A stretch of 64,000 bases of DNA from Streptomyces canus (lineage in GTDB: Bacteria > Actinomycetota > Actinomycetes > Streptomycetales > Streptomycetaceae). Numbering within the stretch: the first letter of the stretch is position 1; every line of letters begins with the position of its first letter. The notes beneath the pieces were generated by a model, which saw only the letters and a list, made by a program, of their open reading frames with translations, had not been told where the DNA came from and did no database searches. Below, piece by piece: positions 9,464-18,355 of the stretch. A program made the position numbers and the translations under genes. The DNA lies in contig NZ_JAUSYQ010000002.1 in assembly GCF_030816965.1 (NCBI RefSeq), positions 9,352,001 through 9,416,000 of the forward strand. The letters run 5' to 3'.

Positions 9464-9548
9464 GAAACCTGCCGGTGTGACCCATCCCTCACCGCGCCCC
9501 GCGCGGAAAGGGTCGCTCCGCCCTTCACCCGGGACGATCGTGGGCGGC

Positions 9549-10448
9549 ATGAACGACCGCGACGTGGCGTCGAACGAGGAGGCCGGCGAGATCCGCCGTT
9601 TCTGGGGCGGGCTCGGCCTGCCGGGCCTGATCGACGTCCACACCCACTTCATGCCCGAGCGGGTCCTGCACAAGGTCTGGGACTACTTCGACACCAACGG
9701 GCCGCTGATCGGTGGGCTGGGATGGCCGATCACCTACCGGAAGGCGGAGGCGGAGCGAACGGCCCTGCTGCGGGAGTTCGGGGTCAGGGCCTTCACCGCG
9801 ATGCTCTACCCCCACAAGCCCGGCATGGCCAGATGGCTGAACGGATGGGCGGCCGACTTCGCCCACCGCACCCCCGACTGTCTGCACACCGCCACCCTCC
9901 ACCCCGAGCCGGACGTCGAGACCTATGTCCGCGAGGCCATCGAAGCAGGGGCGCGGGTGTTCAAGGCGCACGTCCAGGTGGGCGGGTACGACCCGGCCGA
10001 CGAACGCCTCCAACCGGCCTGGGGACTGCTGGCGGAGGCAGGCGTCCCCGTGGTGATCCACTGCGGCTCCGGGCCCGCACCCGGCAAGCACACCAGCCCC
10101 GAGCCGATCGCGCGGGTGCTGGCACGGCACCCGAGGCTGCGGTTGATCGTCGCGCACATGGGCATGCCCGAGTACGAGGAGTTCCTCGATCTCGCCGAGC
10201 GGTACGACCAGGTGCGGCTGGACACGACGATGGCGTTCACCGACTTCACCGAGGGGTTCATGCCGTTCCCGCGCCGGGCGCTGCCCCGGCTCGCCGCACT
10301 CGGCGACCGCATCCTGCTCGGCTCCGACTTCCCCAGCATCCCCTACTCCTACCTGCACCAACTCCACGCCCTGGAACGGCTGGACCTGGGACCGGAGTGG
10401 CTGCGGGCCGTGTGCCACGACAACGCGAGAAGTCTGTTCGGCGTATGA
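9549..10448 (+). CDS. Amidohydrolase-2 family metal-dependent hydrolase
   Basis: A TIM-barrel hydrolase or decarboxylase of the ACMSD-like amidohydrolase-2 family, 299 residues from the ATG at 9549. The metal-binding HxH is in LIDVHTHFMP near the N-terminus, further ligands are likely H in VVIHCGSG and H in IVAHMGMPEY, and the late aspartate is in LLGSDFPSIPYSY. A GTG at 9477 would add 24 residues, but these look unstructured (MTHPSPRPARKG). The substrate is not evident, and no neighbouring pathway gene gives a clue. Confidence 0.8.
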   Translation: MNDRDVASNEEAGEIRRFWGGLGLPGLIDVHTHFMPERVLHKVWDYFDTNGPLIGGLGWPITYRKAEAERTALLREFGVRAFTAMLYPHKPGMARWLNGWAADFAHRTPDCLHTATLHPEPDVETYVREAIEAGARVFKAHVQVGGYDPADERLQPAWGLLAEAGVPVVIHCGSGPAPGKHTSPEPIARVLARHPRLRLIVAHMGMPEYEEFLDLAERYDQVRLDTTMAFTDFTEGFMPFPRRALPRLAALGDRILLGSDFPSIPYSYLHQLHALERLDLGPEWLRAVCHDNARSLFGV

Positions 10449-10674
10449 CACCGCCACGCCCCACCGAGACCCTCCAGCATGACTCGGCACATGAGTGGGG
10501 GAAGAGCCGCCTTGACCTCCCCAGGTGTGACGGCCCTTCCCCCGGGCAAGCATCGACTCTGCTACCCGGAAGATCCGGACTCATTCCCTCGCCCTCGCAG
10601 GCTCGCGTGAAGATGCTGTCGGGAGGGGTTGACCGGCACGCCTGAGGCGGTCACTTTGAAGAACGCCAGGGATG

Positions 10675-10688
10675 TGGGAGCGCTCCCG
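10675..10688. promoter_or_regulatory. CebR-type operator upstream of the CE2 esterase
   Basis: TGGGAGCGCTCCCG contains a perfect 12-bp palindrome and matches 13 of 14 positions of TGGGAGCGCTCCCA, the known Streptomyces operator of the cello-oligosaccharide repressor CebR. It is 74 nt before the ATG of the esterase. It lies in a 313-bp intergenic region that holds no other gene. Confidence 0.75.
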
Positions 10689-10761
10689 TGCCGTGCGGAA
10701 AGTTCCCAGGGCCAGGCACCGCATCCCGCTTCGACCGTCCCCGCCTGAGAAGGATGGCCAC

Positions 10762-11928
10762 ATGCAGCCCCCTGCGCCCCGTCACTTATCCCGTAGAACA
10801 CTGGTGACCGCCACCGCCGCCGGCCTGGTCGCCGCCGTCACCGCTCCCTCGCGGGCGTCCAGCGCCGCCCCGGCCCGCTTCCACACGGTGGGCCGGGTCG
10901 AAGCGGCCGCCGACGGGTTCGTGCGGTACAGCTGGCCCGGCATCTACTTCGAGGGCCGCTTCCGCGGTACCGGCGTCGGCGTTGTCCTCGACGACTCCGT
11001 CAACGACTACGACGTCCAGATAGACGGCAGGACCACGGCCACCCTCGTGACCCCGGGCCGAACCACCGCCTGGGTCAAGGGGCTCACCGACACCGAGCAT
11101 CGCGTGCGGCTCGTCAAGCGGACGGAATGCCCTTGGGCCGAGGGCCGGTTCGGCGGCTTCGTCGCCGCTCCGGGCGGTGCGATCCTCGCCAGGCCGTCCG
11201 CCCGGCGCAGGCAGATCGAGTTCATCGGCGACTCCAACACCGCGGGCTACGGCAACGTCTCCGGCACGCGTGACTGTTCGAACAACGGGGGAGTCGACCG
11301 GAACACCAACTCCGACCTCTCCTTCGGCGCCCTCACCGCCCGACGCCTCGGCGCCGACTACCAGATCAACGCCTTTTCCGGCCGTGGCATGGTCCGCAAC
11401 TACAACGGCAGCAGCCCCGGCACCGACTTCCGCACCTACTACGACCGTGCCCTGCTGAGCGTGGAGGGCGACGTCTGGCAGAAGCCGGCCGACTGGAGGC
11501 CGCAGGCCGTCGTCATCGGACTGGGGCTCAACGACTTCTCGACACCCCTCAACCCGGGGGAGCGTTGGAGCACGGAGGCCGAACTGGTCGCCGCCTACGA
11601 GTCCGCCTACCACGGCTTTCTCGACAAACTGCGTGCCCGCTACGGCCCCAGGACGTTCCTCGTCGTCAGCGCCACCAACCTGGGCTCCAGCCCGTTCGCC
11701 GAGACCACCCAGCGCATCGTCCGCACGCGCACAGCGCAGGGCGACGAACGGGTCGGCCACTGGTACTACGACGACCCCGGCCTGGACCACCTGGGCTGCG
11801 ACTGGCATCCCTCCGCGCGGGACCACCGGATCATCTCCGGCCTTCTCGACGACCACCTTGCCGCGCTTCCGCTGCGCTGGGGGCCGACGGCGTCAGCTCC
11901 CCCTCATACCGGTCCGGTGCTCAGTTGA
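10762..11928 (+). CDS. Secreted carbohydrate esterase family 2 (acetyl-xylan-type) SGNH hydrolase
   Basis: A 388-residue exported deacetylase. A twin-arginine signal (LSRRTLVTATAAGLVAAV) is followed by a jelly-roll domain at about 40-140, as in CE2 enzymes. The SGNH catalytic domain has nucleophile S158 in EFIGDSNTAGYGN, an asparagine in GLGLNDFSTP, and the base histidine in DWHPSARDH near the end. CE2 enzymes remove acetyl groups from xylan and glucomannan. A CebR-type operator upstream links it to cellulose and hemicellulose use. Its stop overlaps the tail of the converging SCO2400-family gene by 8 nt. Confidence 0.85.
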   Translation: MQPPAPRHLSRRTLVTATAAGLVAAVTAPSRASSAAPARFHTVGRVEAAADGFVRYSWPGIYFEGRFRGTGVGVVLDDSVNDYDVQIDGRTTATLVTPGRTTAWVKGLTDTEHRVRLVKRTECPWAEGRFGGFVAAPGGAILARPSARRRQIEFIGDSNTAGYGNVSGTRDCSNNGGVDRNTNSDLSFGALTARRLGADYQINAFSGRGMVRNYNGSSPGTDFRTYYDRALLSVEGDVWQKPADWRPQAVVIGLGLNDFSTPLNPGERWSTEAELVAAYESAYHGFLDKLRARYGPRTFLVVSATNLGSSPFAETTQRIVRTRTAQGDERVGHWYYDDPGLDHLGCDWHPSARDHRIISGLLDDHLAALPLRWGPTASAPPHTGPVLS

Positions 11929-12787
11929 TGCAGAGCAGGTTGAGCACGCACAGCCCCGACGGATCGGTCGCGGAGGACGAGGAAGTCGTCTGTGAAGTCT
12001 GCGAGTTGTTGCTGCTCGTGCCCGTGTTCGTGGTCGTCGTGGTGTCCGTGGCCGTGGACGAAGGGGTCTGCTCCGTCGTCGTGCCGGTGGTGCCGGTGGT
12101 GCCGGTCGAGCCCGTCGTGCCGCCGGTGTCGACGCCCGCCGCGACCGACGTGGAGACCGTGGTATGCGCATGCGACTGCGAGGCGGTCGTCGCCGTGGGC
12201 GTGGAGGAGGTGGCGGAGTCCGTGCGGACCGACGACCGGGTCGTCGTGGACGCCGCGTCGCCCGTCCGCCGGTGCGAGGTGACCGACTTGGAGGGCGTGT
12301 TCGAGGACGCCTGCTGTGCCTTGGCGGGCGTCGATCCCGGGAGTGCGTCGTCCGAGGTCGGCAACTCCGCCACGCCCATGGACCGGTTGTCCGGCGAAGT
12401 GGCCGCCTGCGTCCGGACGTTGGACTGCTGGCTCATCGCGGAGACGGTCAGGCCACCACCGACGAGGGCGACGGCGGTCGCGACCACCGCCTTGCGCTGG
12501 TTCTTCCGCCAGCGGTCCCGCTGACGTCGGCGCGCCGCCCGGCCCTCCGCCGCCACCGGCGCGTCCGTCACGTCGTCGGACGGCACTTCGGCCGGGTCGG
12601 ATCCGGCCACCGGCTCCTCGTGGAGTCCCGTGTCGTGCCACGTGGGTGCTTCGTCCCATGCCGCTGCCGCCACGCCCGTCGTCGCGTAGATGTGGGCGGG
12701 GGGAGCGATGTCCGGGGCGTAGGCGCCGCATCCGGGACACGCCAGGGCCCCGTTGAGATGCCGACGGCACGAGGAGCAGTAGTCCAT
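11921..12787 (-). CDS. SCO2400-family zinc-ribbon membrane protein with Ser/Thr stalk
   Basis: A 288-residue Streptomyces-type protein with three parts. The N-terminus MDYCSSCRRHLNGALACPGC is a four-cysteine zinc ribbon. After a charged stretch (RRRQRDRWRKNQRK) a single membrane helix (AVVATAVALVGGGLTVSAM) places the rest outside. About 150 residues of Ser/Thr-rich low complexity follow, ending in the two-cysteine tail LCVLNLLCIN. The topology implies a cytoplasmic ribbon and a cell-wall-spanning stalk. The function is unknown. The gene is monocistronic and overlaps the CE2 gene tail to tail. Confidence 0.8.
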   Translation of the reverse strand: MDYCSSCRRHLNGALACPGCGAYAPDIAPPAHIYATTGVAAAAWDEAPTWHDTGLHEEPVAGSDPAEVPSDDVTDAPVAAEGRAARRRQRDRWRKNQRKAVVATAVALVGGGLTVSAMSQQSNVRTQAATSPDNRSMGVAELPTSDDALPGSTPAKAQQASSNTPSKSVTSHRRTGDAASTTTRSSVRTDSATSSTPTATTASQSHAHTTVSTSVAAGVDTGGTTGSTGTTGTTGTTTEQTPSSTATDTTTTTNTGTSSNNSQTSQTTSSSSATDPSGLCVLNLLCIN

Positions 12788-13247
12788 CTGGTCTTCCTGA
12801 GTCGACTGCACCATCGGCCCAGTGGCCGTGGCCGGTCTCGTTCGCACGGAGGATCGAGCCGAGGCAAAAGTAGCGAGCCTTTCGAAAGGCGATGTGCAGC
12901 CTGTGTGATGCTCCTGCGTAGATGTCCGAGAGGTGAGGTGGGCAGGAGGGTCATACGTCGTATTCGTGCCCCTTGTTCCTCGGCTGAGCGGCATCTGTCG
13001 GGTCCCGAGCGCGTGCGCCCAACAGGGCCTGGCCGCTGGCCGCGTTCTTCCTGGCCGGACTGCGGCCGGCGTTCGCCGCACTGTTCCCGGCGCTGCGTTC
13101 CGGCGGACTGCGGCCATGGCACTGCCTGGGCGGCCTCTTGTGGCAGGGCGCACCCGCTCTCGGAACCGACGAGCGGGTGCGCGCGGAGCACGAGGGCGGA
13201 CCGGGAGACACCAGCTGACGCGGTGTCCGTACGCCGTCGTGGTCGCG
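12788..13247. other. Gene-free stretch with 14-bp palindrome at 12877-12890
   Basis: GCCTTTCGAAAGGC is a perfect 14-bp palindrome about 90 nt upstream of the SCO2400-family start and is a likely operator. The remaining 350 bp has open frames on both strands but none with a recognisable protein or a convincing ribosome site. Confidence 0.5.
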
Positions 13248-13691
13248 TCAGCCGCGCCGGACGGTCCAGAGGGTGGCGTGGTGGACGCCGTCGGGAGTGG
13301 GGGGTTCGGCCGAGGCCGTCGCGCTGTTGCCGACCGCGGCCCCGTGCCCGTCGACGTCGGATGCCGTGGAGTGGACGCCGCCGACGGCGGGCAGGAGCGT
13401 GAACTCGCCGGTGTCGACCCGGTAGACGTAGCCGAAGGCGCCGGGATTGGTGTCGCCGGCGGCGAACTTTCCGGCCACGCCGTTGACATAGGTCCGGCCG
13501 GGTCCGGGGCCGAAGGCCGACAGCGTCTTGGTACGGAGGTCGTAGGCGTGTGCGAGCGCCGCGACCGTGGCGCGGGCACCTAATGTCTGTGTCTCATGGC
13601 GTCCCCTTGTGGACTGGTGTGCGATCTTGGCGTTGTTACCGTCCGGCCCCTCCCGCCAACCGCCACCCCACGGAACGTACGGAAAACTCAT
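13248..13691 (-). pseudogene. Remnant of a secreted repeat protein, or small hypothetical protein
   Basis: The frame opens with an ATG overlapping the TetR stop (ATGA) and could give 147 residues. Only the last 105 look like a real protein: ATVAALAHAYDLRTKT, KFAAGDTNPGAFGYVY and STASDVDGHGAAVGNSAT resemble repeats of secreted proteins with T-D-V-N-x-x-G-x-x-V-G motifs. The first 40 residues have unnatural composition. An internal ATG with a good ribosome site at 13598 opens a frame that stops after five codons. I read this as a gene that lost its N-terminus, but a genuine TetR-coupled gene is possible. Confidence 0.4.
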
Positions 13692-14410
13692 CCGGGTGAC
13701 GAACCCTCTGTGGACGTTCGGCGCGCCGGTGCGCGCGCCGCCAACGCCTCCAGCAGCAGGTCCACCGCCTCCTCGAACGAGCTGTCCGCCATGCCCGGCA
13801 ACTCGCGCCGTACCGTGGTGAGCGCCGGGTACGCCACCGGGTCCAGGTCCTGGTAGACGTCCCGCCACGCCCGCTGGTCGGCCTCGCGCTGCTGCCGGGG
13901 GAGTGCCCGGAACGCCGCGTCGGTGGCCGCGTGGCTGAGCACGGTGTCGATGAAGGCCAGGTACAGGCGCGCGGCGGCGGCCGGCTCGAAGCCCGCGGAG
14001 AGCAGCAGGCCGATCCCCGTGTCCACCGCCTGGATCTCGCTCCTGCGCCGGGTCACCCGGTGCGCGGCCATGGCGGCCGCCCGCGGATGGGCGAGGTAGC
14101 CGGCACGGACCCGCAGGGCCATCTCGCGCAGCGAGGCCACCCAGTCCTCCCCAGGGACGAACCCCGCCATCGCGTCACTGATGATCCGGTCCGCGATGGC
14201 GAGCACCAGGTCGTCGGTGTCGTGGAAATAGCGGTAGAGGGCGGTCGGGTCGCAGCCCAGCGCCGCGCCGAGCCGACGCACGCTCAGCGCTTCCGGACCG
14301 TGCTCGCCGATCAGCCGCAGGGCCGTCTGCACGATGAGGTCCTCGGACAGCAGGACTCCGGAGCGGGTGGGCCGCCGGCGTCGGCGCTCCTGCGGGACAC
14401 GGCTGGACAT
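13688..14410 (-). CDS. TetR-family regulator (TetR_C-type ligand domain)
   Basis: A 240-residue repressor. The helix-turn-helix is in LSVRRLGAALGCDPTALYRY at about residues 40-60, and the rest is a helical ligand domain. The ATG at 14410 is preceded by AGAGGAA; a GTG nine codons earlier lacks a ribosome site. It is divergent from the permease/amidohydrolase pair, with a GTCAAC-AGG-GTTGAC operator between, so it most likely represses that transport and hydrolysis unit and itself. The inducer is unknown, presumably the transported amine or amide. Confidence 0.85.
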   Translation of the reverse strand: MSSRVPQERRRRRPTRSGVLLSEDLIVQTALRLIGEHGPEALSVRRLGAALGCDPTALYRYFHDTDDLVLAIADRIISDAMAGFVPGEDWVASLREMALRVRAGYLAHPRAAAMAAHRVTRRRSEIQAVDTGIGLLLSAGFEPAAAARLYLAFIDTVLSHAATDAAFRALPRQQREADQRAWRDVYQDLDPVAYPALTTVRRELPGMADSSFEEAVDLLLEALAARAPARRTSTEGSSPG

Positions 14411-14464
14411 GGGCACGTTCCTCTCGTCCGGGCGCACTCAGTGAACGACCCCCGCCCGCCTTAC

Positions 14465-14479
14465 GTCAACAGGGTTGAC
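14465..14479. promoter_or_regulatory. Predicted TetR operator
   Basis: GTCAAC-AGG-GTTGAC is a perfect 6+3+6 inverted repeat in the 143-bp region between the divergent tetR and permease genes. It overlaps a TTGACC -35-like hexamer directed at the permease. Confidence 0.6.
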
Positions 14480-14553
14480 CCAATGTGGACGTCGGCTGTT
14501 CCATCTCCTCACCGCGCGGCTCTTCCCCGTCTCCCGTCCCCGAGGAGCCCTTC

Positions 14554-16068
14554 ATGTCGTCAGCACCCCCGCCCCCGCCTCCGCCCTCCGCGCCGGGCTC
14601 GGCCCTGCGCCGTTCCCTCGGCGTAGTCGACGGCGTGGCCATCGCCGCGTCCAGCACCGCGGCCACCACCAGCATCGCCATCGGCATGGGCACGATCGCG
14701 ACCATCGTGGGCCTCCAGGCCCCGGCGCTGCTGCTGCTGGCCTTCCTGCCGGTGCTCGGCATCGCCACCGCCTACGCCCGCCTGAACCGCTCGGAGCCGA
14801 ACTGCGGCAACGGCTACGTCTGGGTCGGCAGGGCTCTCGGCCCCTGGCCCGGCTTCCTGACCGGCTGGGTCACCCTGGTCGGCTCGGTCATCTTCTGCGC
14901 CTACACCAGCGCGATCATGGGCTCGGTCGTCCTGGCCTTCGCCAACAAGGCCGGACTGCACAGCCTCGGTGGCATCGCCCTCGACCCGACGTCCACCGGT
15001 GTCACCACGGCCGTCGGGCTGGTGATCCTCCTCGGCCTCACCGCCCTGGCCGTCACCGGCGTGCGATCGGCCACCCGCTTCCAGTTCGCCCTGCTGATCT
15101 TCGAGTACGCCGTGCTGCTGGCCTTCTGCGGCTGGGCCCTGGTCACCGGGGACCACGCCGTCTCGCTGTCCTGGTTCAACCCCTTCGAGATCTCCAGCGG
15201 CACCACCTTCGCCCAGGGCATGGTGCTCGCGGTCTTCTTCTTCTGGGGCTGGGACGCGGCCTTCAGCGTCAACGAGGAGACGAAGAGCCCGGGCGACGCG
15301 GCCCGCGGCGGCCTCATCGCCCTCTTCGCCATGCTCGGTCTGTTCCTCTTCGCCTCGGTCGCCTTCCAGCGGGAGATGAGCCTGGCCGAACTCGTCAGGA
15401 ACGGCCCCCAGGCCCTCCCGTACCTCGGCGAGAAACTGGCCGCCGAACCCTGGGCCACCCTGCCCCTGGTCGCACTGATGTTCTCCGCCGTCGCCTCCGT
15501 GCAGGCCACCCTGATCCCCACGGCACGCGGCCTGTTCGCCATGAGCCGTGACCGCACGATGGGACCGGTGTGGACCCGGATCCACCCGCGCCACGGCACC
15601 CCCGCCGCCGGCACCGTCCTCGTGATGTCCATCGCCGGAGTGATCGCCCTGCTCGCCGTCGCGATCCCCAAGCTGAGCGACATGCTGCTGGCCGCCGTCA
15701 ACGCCATCGGTCTGATCGTCGCCCTCTACTACGGCCTCACCGCGCTGGCCTGCGCCGTGCGCTTCCGCTCCGCGCGGCACGAAGGAGCACGGGAGGCGCT
15801 GCTCGCCATCGGCGTGCCCGCCGTGTCCGGACTGATCCTGCTCGGCCTCGGCGGCTACCTCGGATACTCGTACCTGACCATGAGCGACCACTTCGAACTC
15901 AGCCCGGACAACGGCTGGTTCATGTTCTCGCTGCCCGCCGTGATCGTCCTCGCCGGGCTCGGCATGGCAGCCGTGGCCAAGTACGTGAGGCACTCGCCGT
16001 ACTTCAGCACGGGACGCGGCACCGACGCCGAGTCCCTGACCCTGCCGATGGACCGTACGGCGGTCTGA
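14554..16068 (+). CDS. APC-family amino acid/amine permease
   Basis: A 504-residue membrane transporter with about twelve hydrophobic helices. The first half-helix carries the APC-type sequence VDGVAIAASSTAATTSIAIG, and the cytoplasmic loop after helix 8 has ARGLFAMSRDRTMGPVWTRI, a hallmark of the family. A proline run (MSSAPPPPPPPSAPG) precedes helix 1. CGAGGAG precedes the ATG. It is followed after 21 nt by an amidohydrolase, so the imported compound is probably the hydrolase substrate or a breakdown product. Likely controlled by the divergent TetR. Confidence 0.87.
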   Translation: MSSAPPPPPPPSAPGSALRRSLGVVDGVAIAASSTAATTSIAIGMGTIATIVGLQAPALLLLAFLPVLGIATAYARLNRSEPNCGNGYVWVGRALGPWPGFLTGWVTLVGSVIFCAYTSAIMGSVVLAFANKAGLHSLGGIALDPTSTGVTTAVGLVILLGLTALAVTGVRSATRFQFALLIFEYAVLLAFCGWALVTGDHAVSLSWFNPFEISSGTTFAQGMVLAVFFFWGWDAAFSVNEETKSPGDAARGGLIALFAMLGLFLFASVAFQREMSLAELVRNGPQALPYLGEKLAAEPWATLPLVALMFSAVASVQATLIPTARGLFAMSRDRTMGPVWTRIHPRHGTPAAGTVLVMSIAGVIALLAVAIPKLSDMLLAAVNAIGLIVALYYGLTALACAVRFRSARHEGAREALLAIGVPAVSGLILLGLGGYLGYSYLTMSDHFELSPDNGWFMFSLPAVIVLAGLGMAAVAKYVRHSPYFSTGRGTDAESLTLPMDRTAV

Positions 16069-16089
16069 CCTTCTCTGGAGCTCACTCAC

Positions 16090-17742
16090 ATGTCACACAC
16101 TGCGGACCTCGTTCTCACCGGCGGTCCCGTGCACACCGTCGATCCCGCCCGCAGCCGCGCCACCGCCGTGGCCGTGCGCGACGGGCGGATCGCCGCCGTC
16201 GGCCACGACGAGGTGCGCGAGCTGATCGGCCCGCGCACCGAAGTCGTCGACCTGGCCGGGAAGTTGCTGCTCCCCGGCTTCCAGGACGCCCACGTCCACC
16301 CGCAGGGCGCGGGTCTCGAACTCGGCCTGTGCCATCTCGCCGACACCGTCGACCCGGCCGAGTACCTGCGCAGGATCAAGGCGTACGCCGACCAGCACCC
16401 GGACGCCGAGTGGATCACCGGCGGCGGCTGGTCCCTGGAGGCGTTCCCGGGCGGTGCTCCCACCGCTGTGGCCCTCGACGCGATCGTGCCGGACCGACCG
16501 GTCTTCCTGCCCAACCGCGACCACCACGGCGCCTGGGTCAACAGCAGGGCGCTGGAGCGCGCGGGCATCGACTCCCGTACCCCGGACCCGGTCGACGGCC
16601 GGATCGAACGCGACGCCGACGGCAACCCCACCGGCATGCTCCAGGAGGGCGCGGTCCACCTCGTGGGAAGGCTGGTTCCGGATCCGACGCCGCAGCAGCA
16701 ACTCGCGGCCCTGCTGCGGGCCCAGGCCGTGCTGCACTCGTACGGCGTCACCGCCTGGCAGGACGCCATCGTCGGCGCGTACGCCAACATGACCGACCCG
16801 GCGCCCACCTATCACGCGGCCCTCGACCGGGGCCTGCTCACCGCCCGCGTGGTCGGCGCCCTGTGGTGGGACCGTGAGCGGGGGGCCGAGCAGATTCCCG
16901 AACTCGTCGCCCGACGCGAGGAGTTGAACCGCGGCCGGTTCCGTGCCACCACGGTGAAGGTCATGCAGGACGGCATCGCGGAGAACCACACCGCCGCGAT
17001 GCTCGACCCGTATCTGACCGGCTGCGGCTGCTCCTCGGACAACAGCGGCATCAGCTTCGTCGAGCCGGGCGAGCTGAGGAAGTACGTCACCGAACTCGAC
17101 GCGTCCGGCTTCCAGGTCCACTTCCACGCCCTCGGCGACCGCGCGGTGCGTGAGGCCCTCGATGCCGTGGAGTCCGCCCGCGCGGCCAACGGGTGGCGCG
17201 ACACACGGCACCACCTCGCACATCTGCAGGTCGTGCACCCGCACGACATCCCCCGGTTCCGCGCCCTGGGCGCGAGCGCCAACCTCCAGATGCTGTGGGC
17301 CGCCCACGAACCGCAGATGGACGAACTGACCCTGCCCTTCCTCGGCGCGGAACGCGGCACACGGCAGTATCCGTTCGGTGATCTGCTACGCGCAGGCGCG
17401 ACCCTGGCCGCGGGCAGCGACTGGCCGGTCAGCAGCCCCGACCCCCTCCAGGCCATTCATGTCGCCGTCAACCGGATCGCCCCCGGCGCCCCCGAGGGCA
17501 CCCCGCAGTTCCTTCCGGAGCAGCGCCTCGATCTGGGCACCGCCCTCGCCGCGTACACGGCGGGCAGCGCCCATGTGAACCACCTCGACGACATCGCCGG
17601 CAGCATCACCGTGGGCAAGTCGGCCGATCTCGTCGTCCTCGACCGCGATCCGTTCGCGGGGCCGCCCGAGGAGATCGCCGCCACCCGAGTCCTGGAGACC
17701 TTCGTCGACGGGCAACGCGTTCACGCGGCGCGGGACGCCTGA
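16090..17742 (+). CDS. Amidohydrolase family 3 (YtcJ-like) protein
   Basis: A 550-residue metal-dependent hydrolase of the amidohydrolase-3 group. The opening VLTGGPVHTVDPARSRATAV and the first metal motif GFQDAHVHPQG are typical, histidines follow in HFHALGDRAVREAL and HHLAHLQVVHP, and the late aspartate is in LAAGSDWPVSSPDPL. Members hydrolyse N-acyl or formamide-type substrates, and the exact one is unknown. CTGGAG precedes the ATG. It forms an operon with the permease. Its stop lies only 4 nt from the stop of the converging vanX, with no room for a terminator. Confidence 0.85.
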   Translation: MSHTADLVLTGGPVHTVDPARSRATAVAVRDGRIAAVGHDEVRELIGPRTEVVDLAGKLLLPGFQDAHVHPQGAGLELGLCHLADTVDPAEYLRRIKAYADQHPDAEWITGGGWSLEAFPGGAPTAVALDAIVPDRPVFLPNRDHHGAWVNSRALERAGIDSRTPDPVDGRIERDADGNPTGMLQEGAVHLVGRLVPDPTPQQQLAALLRAQAVLHSYGVTAWQDAIVGAYANMTDPAPTYHAALDRGLLTARVVGALWWDRERGAEQIPELVARREELNRGRFRATTVKVMQDGIAENHTAAMLDPYLTGCGCSSDNSGISFVEPGELRKYVTELDASGFQVHFHALGDRAVREALDAVESARAANGWRDTRHHLAHLQVVHPHDIPRFRALGASANLQMLWAAHEPQMDELTLPFLGAERGTRQYPFGDLLRAGATLAAGSDWPVSSPDPLQAIHVAVNRIAPGAPEGTPQFLPEQRLDLGTALAAYTAGSAHVNHLDDIAGSITVGKSADLVVLDRDPFAGPPEEIAATRVLETFVDGQRVHAARDA

Positions 17743-17746
17743 GCCG

Positions 17747-18355
17747 CTATCCGACGGGAAAGTCGAAATAGGTGTCCGGATAGGGCTCGTCCTTCAGTGT
17801 GTAGTGCCACCACTCGCAGGCGTACGAGCTGAAACCGCAGGCGTCCATGAGGGAGCGCAGCCGGTGACGGTTTGTCGCTTCGTCCGGCGTGATCCCTCTT
17901 GCCCCATGATGCGAGATGGAATCCATCAGATCATGGCCACCGCCCATGGGGACGAGTTCGCCGGTCGCCAGGTGATACAGCGTCAAGTCAACGGTACTTC
18001 CCCGGCTGTGGCCGGATTTGACGGCCACGTACCCCATGTCGAACATCTCGGCTCTGTCGATGTTCGGATAGTGCCGTGGCTTTGTCCGGCCGTCCTCCGG
18101 CTGCTGTGACCAGCGCAGAAAGCAGTCCACGGCGCGTTGCGGGCGGTAACCGTCCCACAGGAGCAGACCGAAACCGAGGGACTCGGCCTTTTCCTGCGCC
18201 CTTTCCAGGGTCGCACACATGGTCCTCGTGCCGACTATTCGATTTGCCAGGTAGCCGTCCACCGGTTTGCCGGTGAAGTTGTCCCAGGTGGCGTACTTCG
18301 CATCCCAGCGTATTCCGGGTACGAATTCGTCGACGAAGACGAAATCATCCTTCAT
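17747..18355 (-). CDS. vanX: VanX D-Ala-D-Ala dipeptidase
   Basis: A 202-residue cytoplasmic zinc dipeptidase that destroys D-Ala-D-Ala so that only D-Ala-D-Lac enters peptidoglycan. The length and residue numbers match enterococcal VanX: R71 in DGYRPQRA, zinc ligands H116 and D123 in SGHSRGSTVDL, and E181 and H184 in CEWWHY. The ATG overlaps the vanA stop by 4 nt (ATGA). It is the last gene of vanH-vanA-vanX and is transcribed from the vanH promoter. Confidence 0.97.
   Translation of the reverse strand: MKDDFVFVDEFVPGIRWDAKYATWDNFTGKPVDGYLANRIVGTRTMCATLERAQEKAESLGFGLLLWDGYRPQRAVDCFLRWSQQPEDGRTKPRHYPNIDRAEMFDMGYVAVKSGHSRGSTVDLTLYHLATGELVPMGGGHDLMDSISHHGARGITPDEATNRHRLRSLMDACGFSSYACEWWHYTLKDEPYPDTYFDFPVG

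Noticed and set aside
7068..9485. 805-codon open frame on the minus strand across pgm
   Set aside because: It is antisense to an unmistakable phosphoglucomutase and contains no protein-like motif.
12933..13583. 216-codon plus-strand frame
   Set aside because: Arg/Gly-rich composition, no ribosome site and overlap with the more protein-like minus-strand frame.
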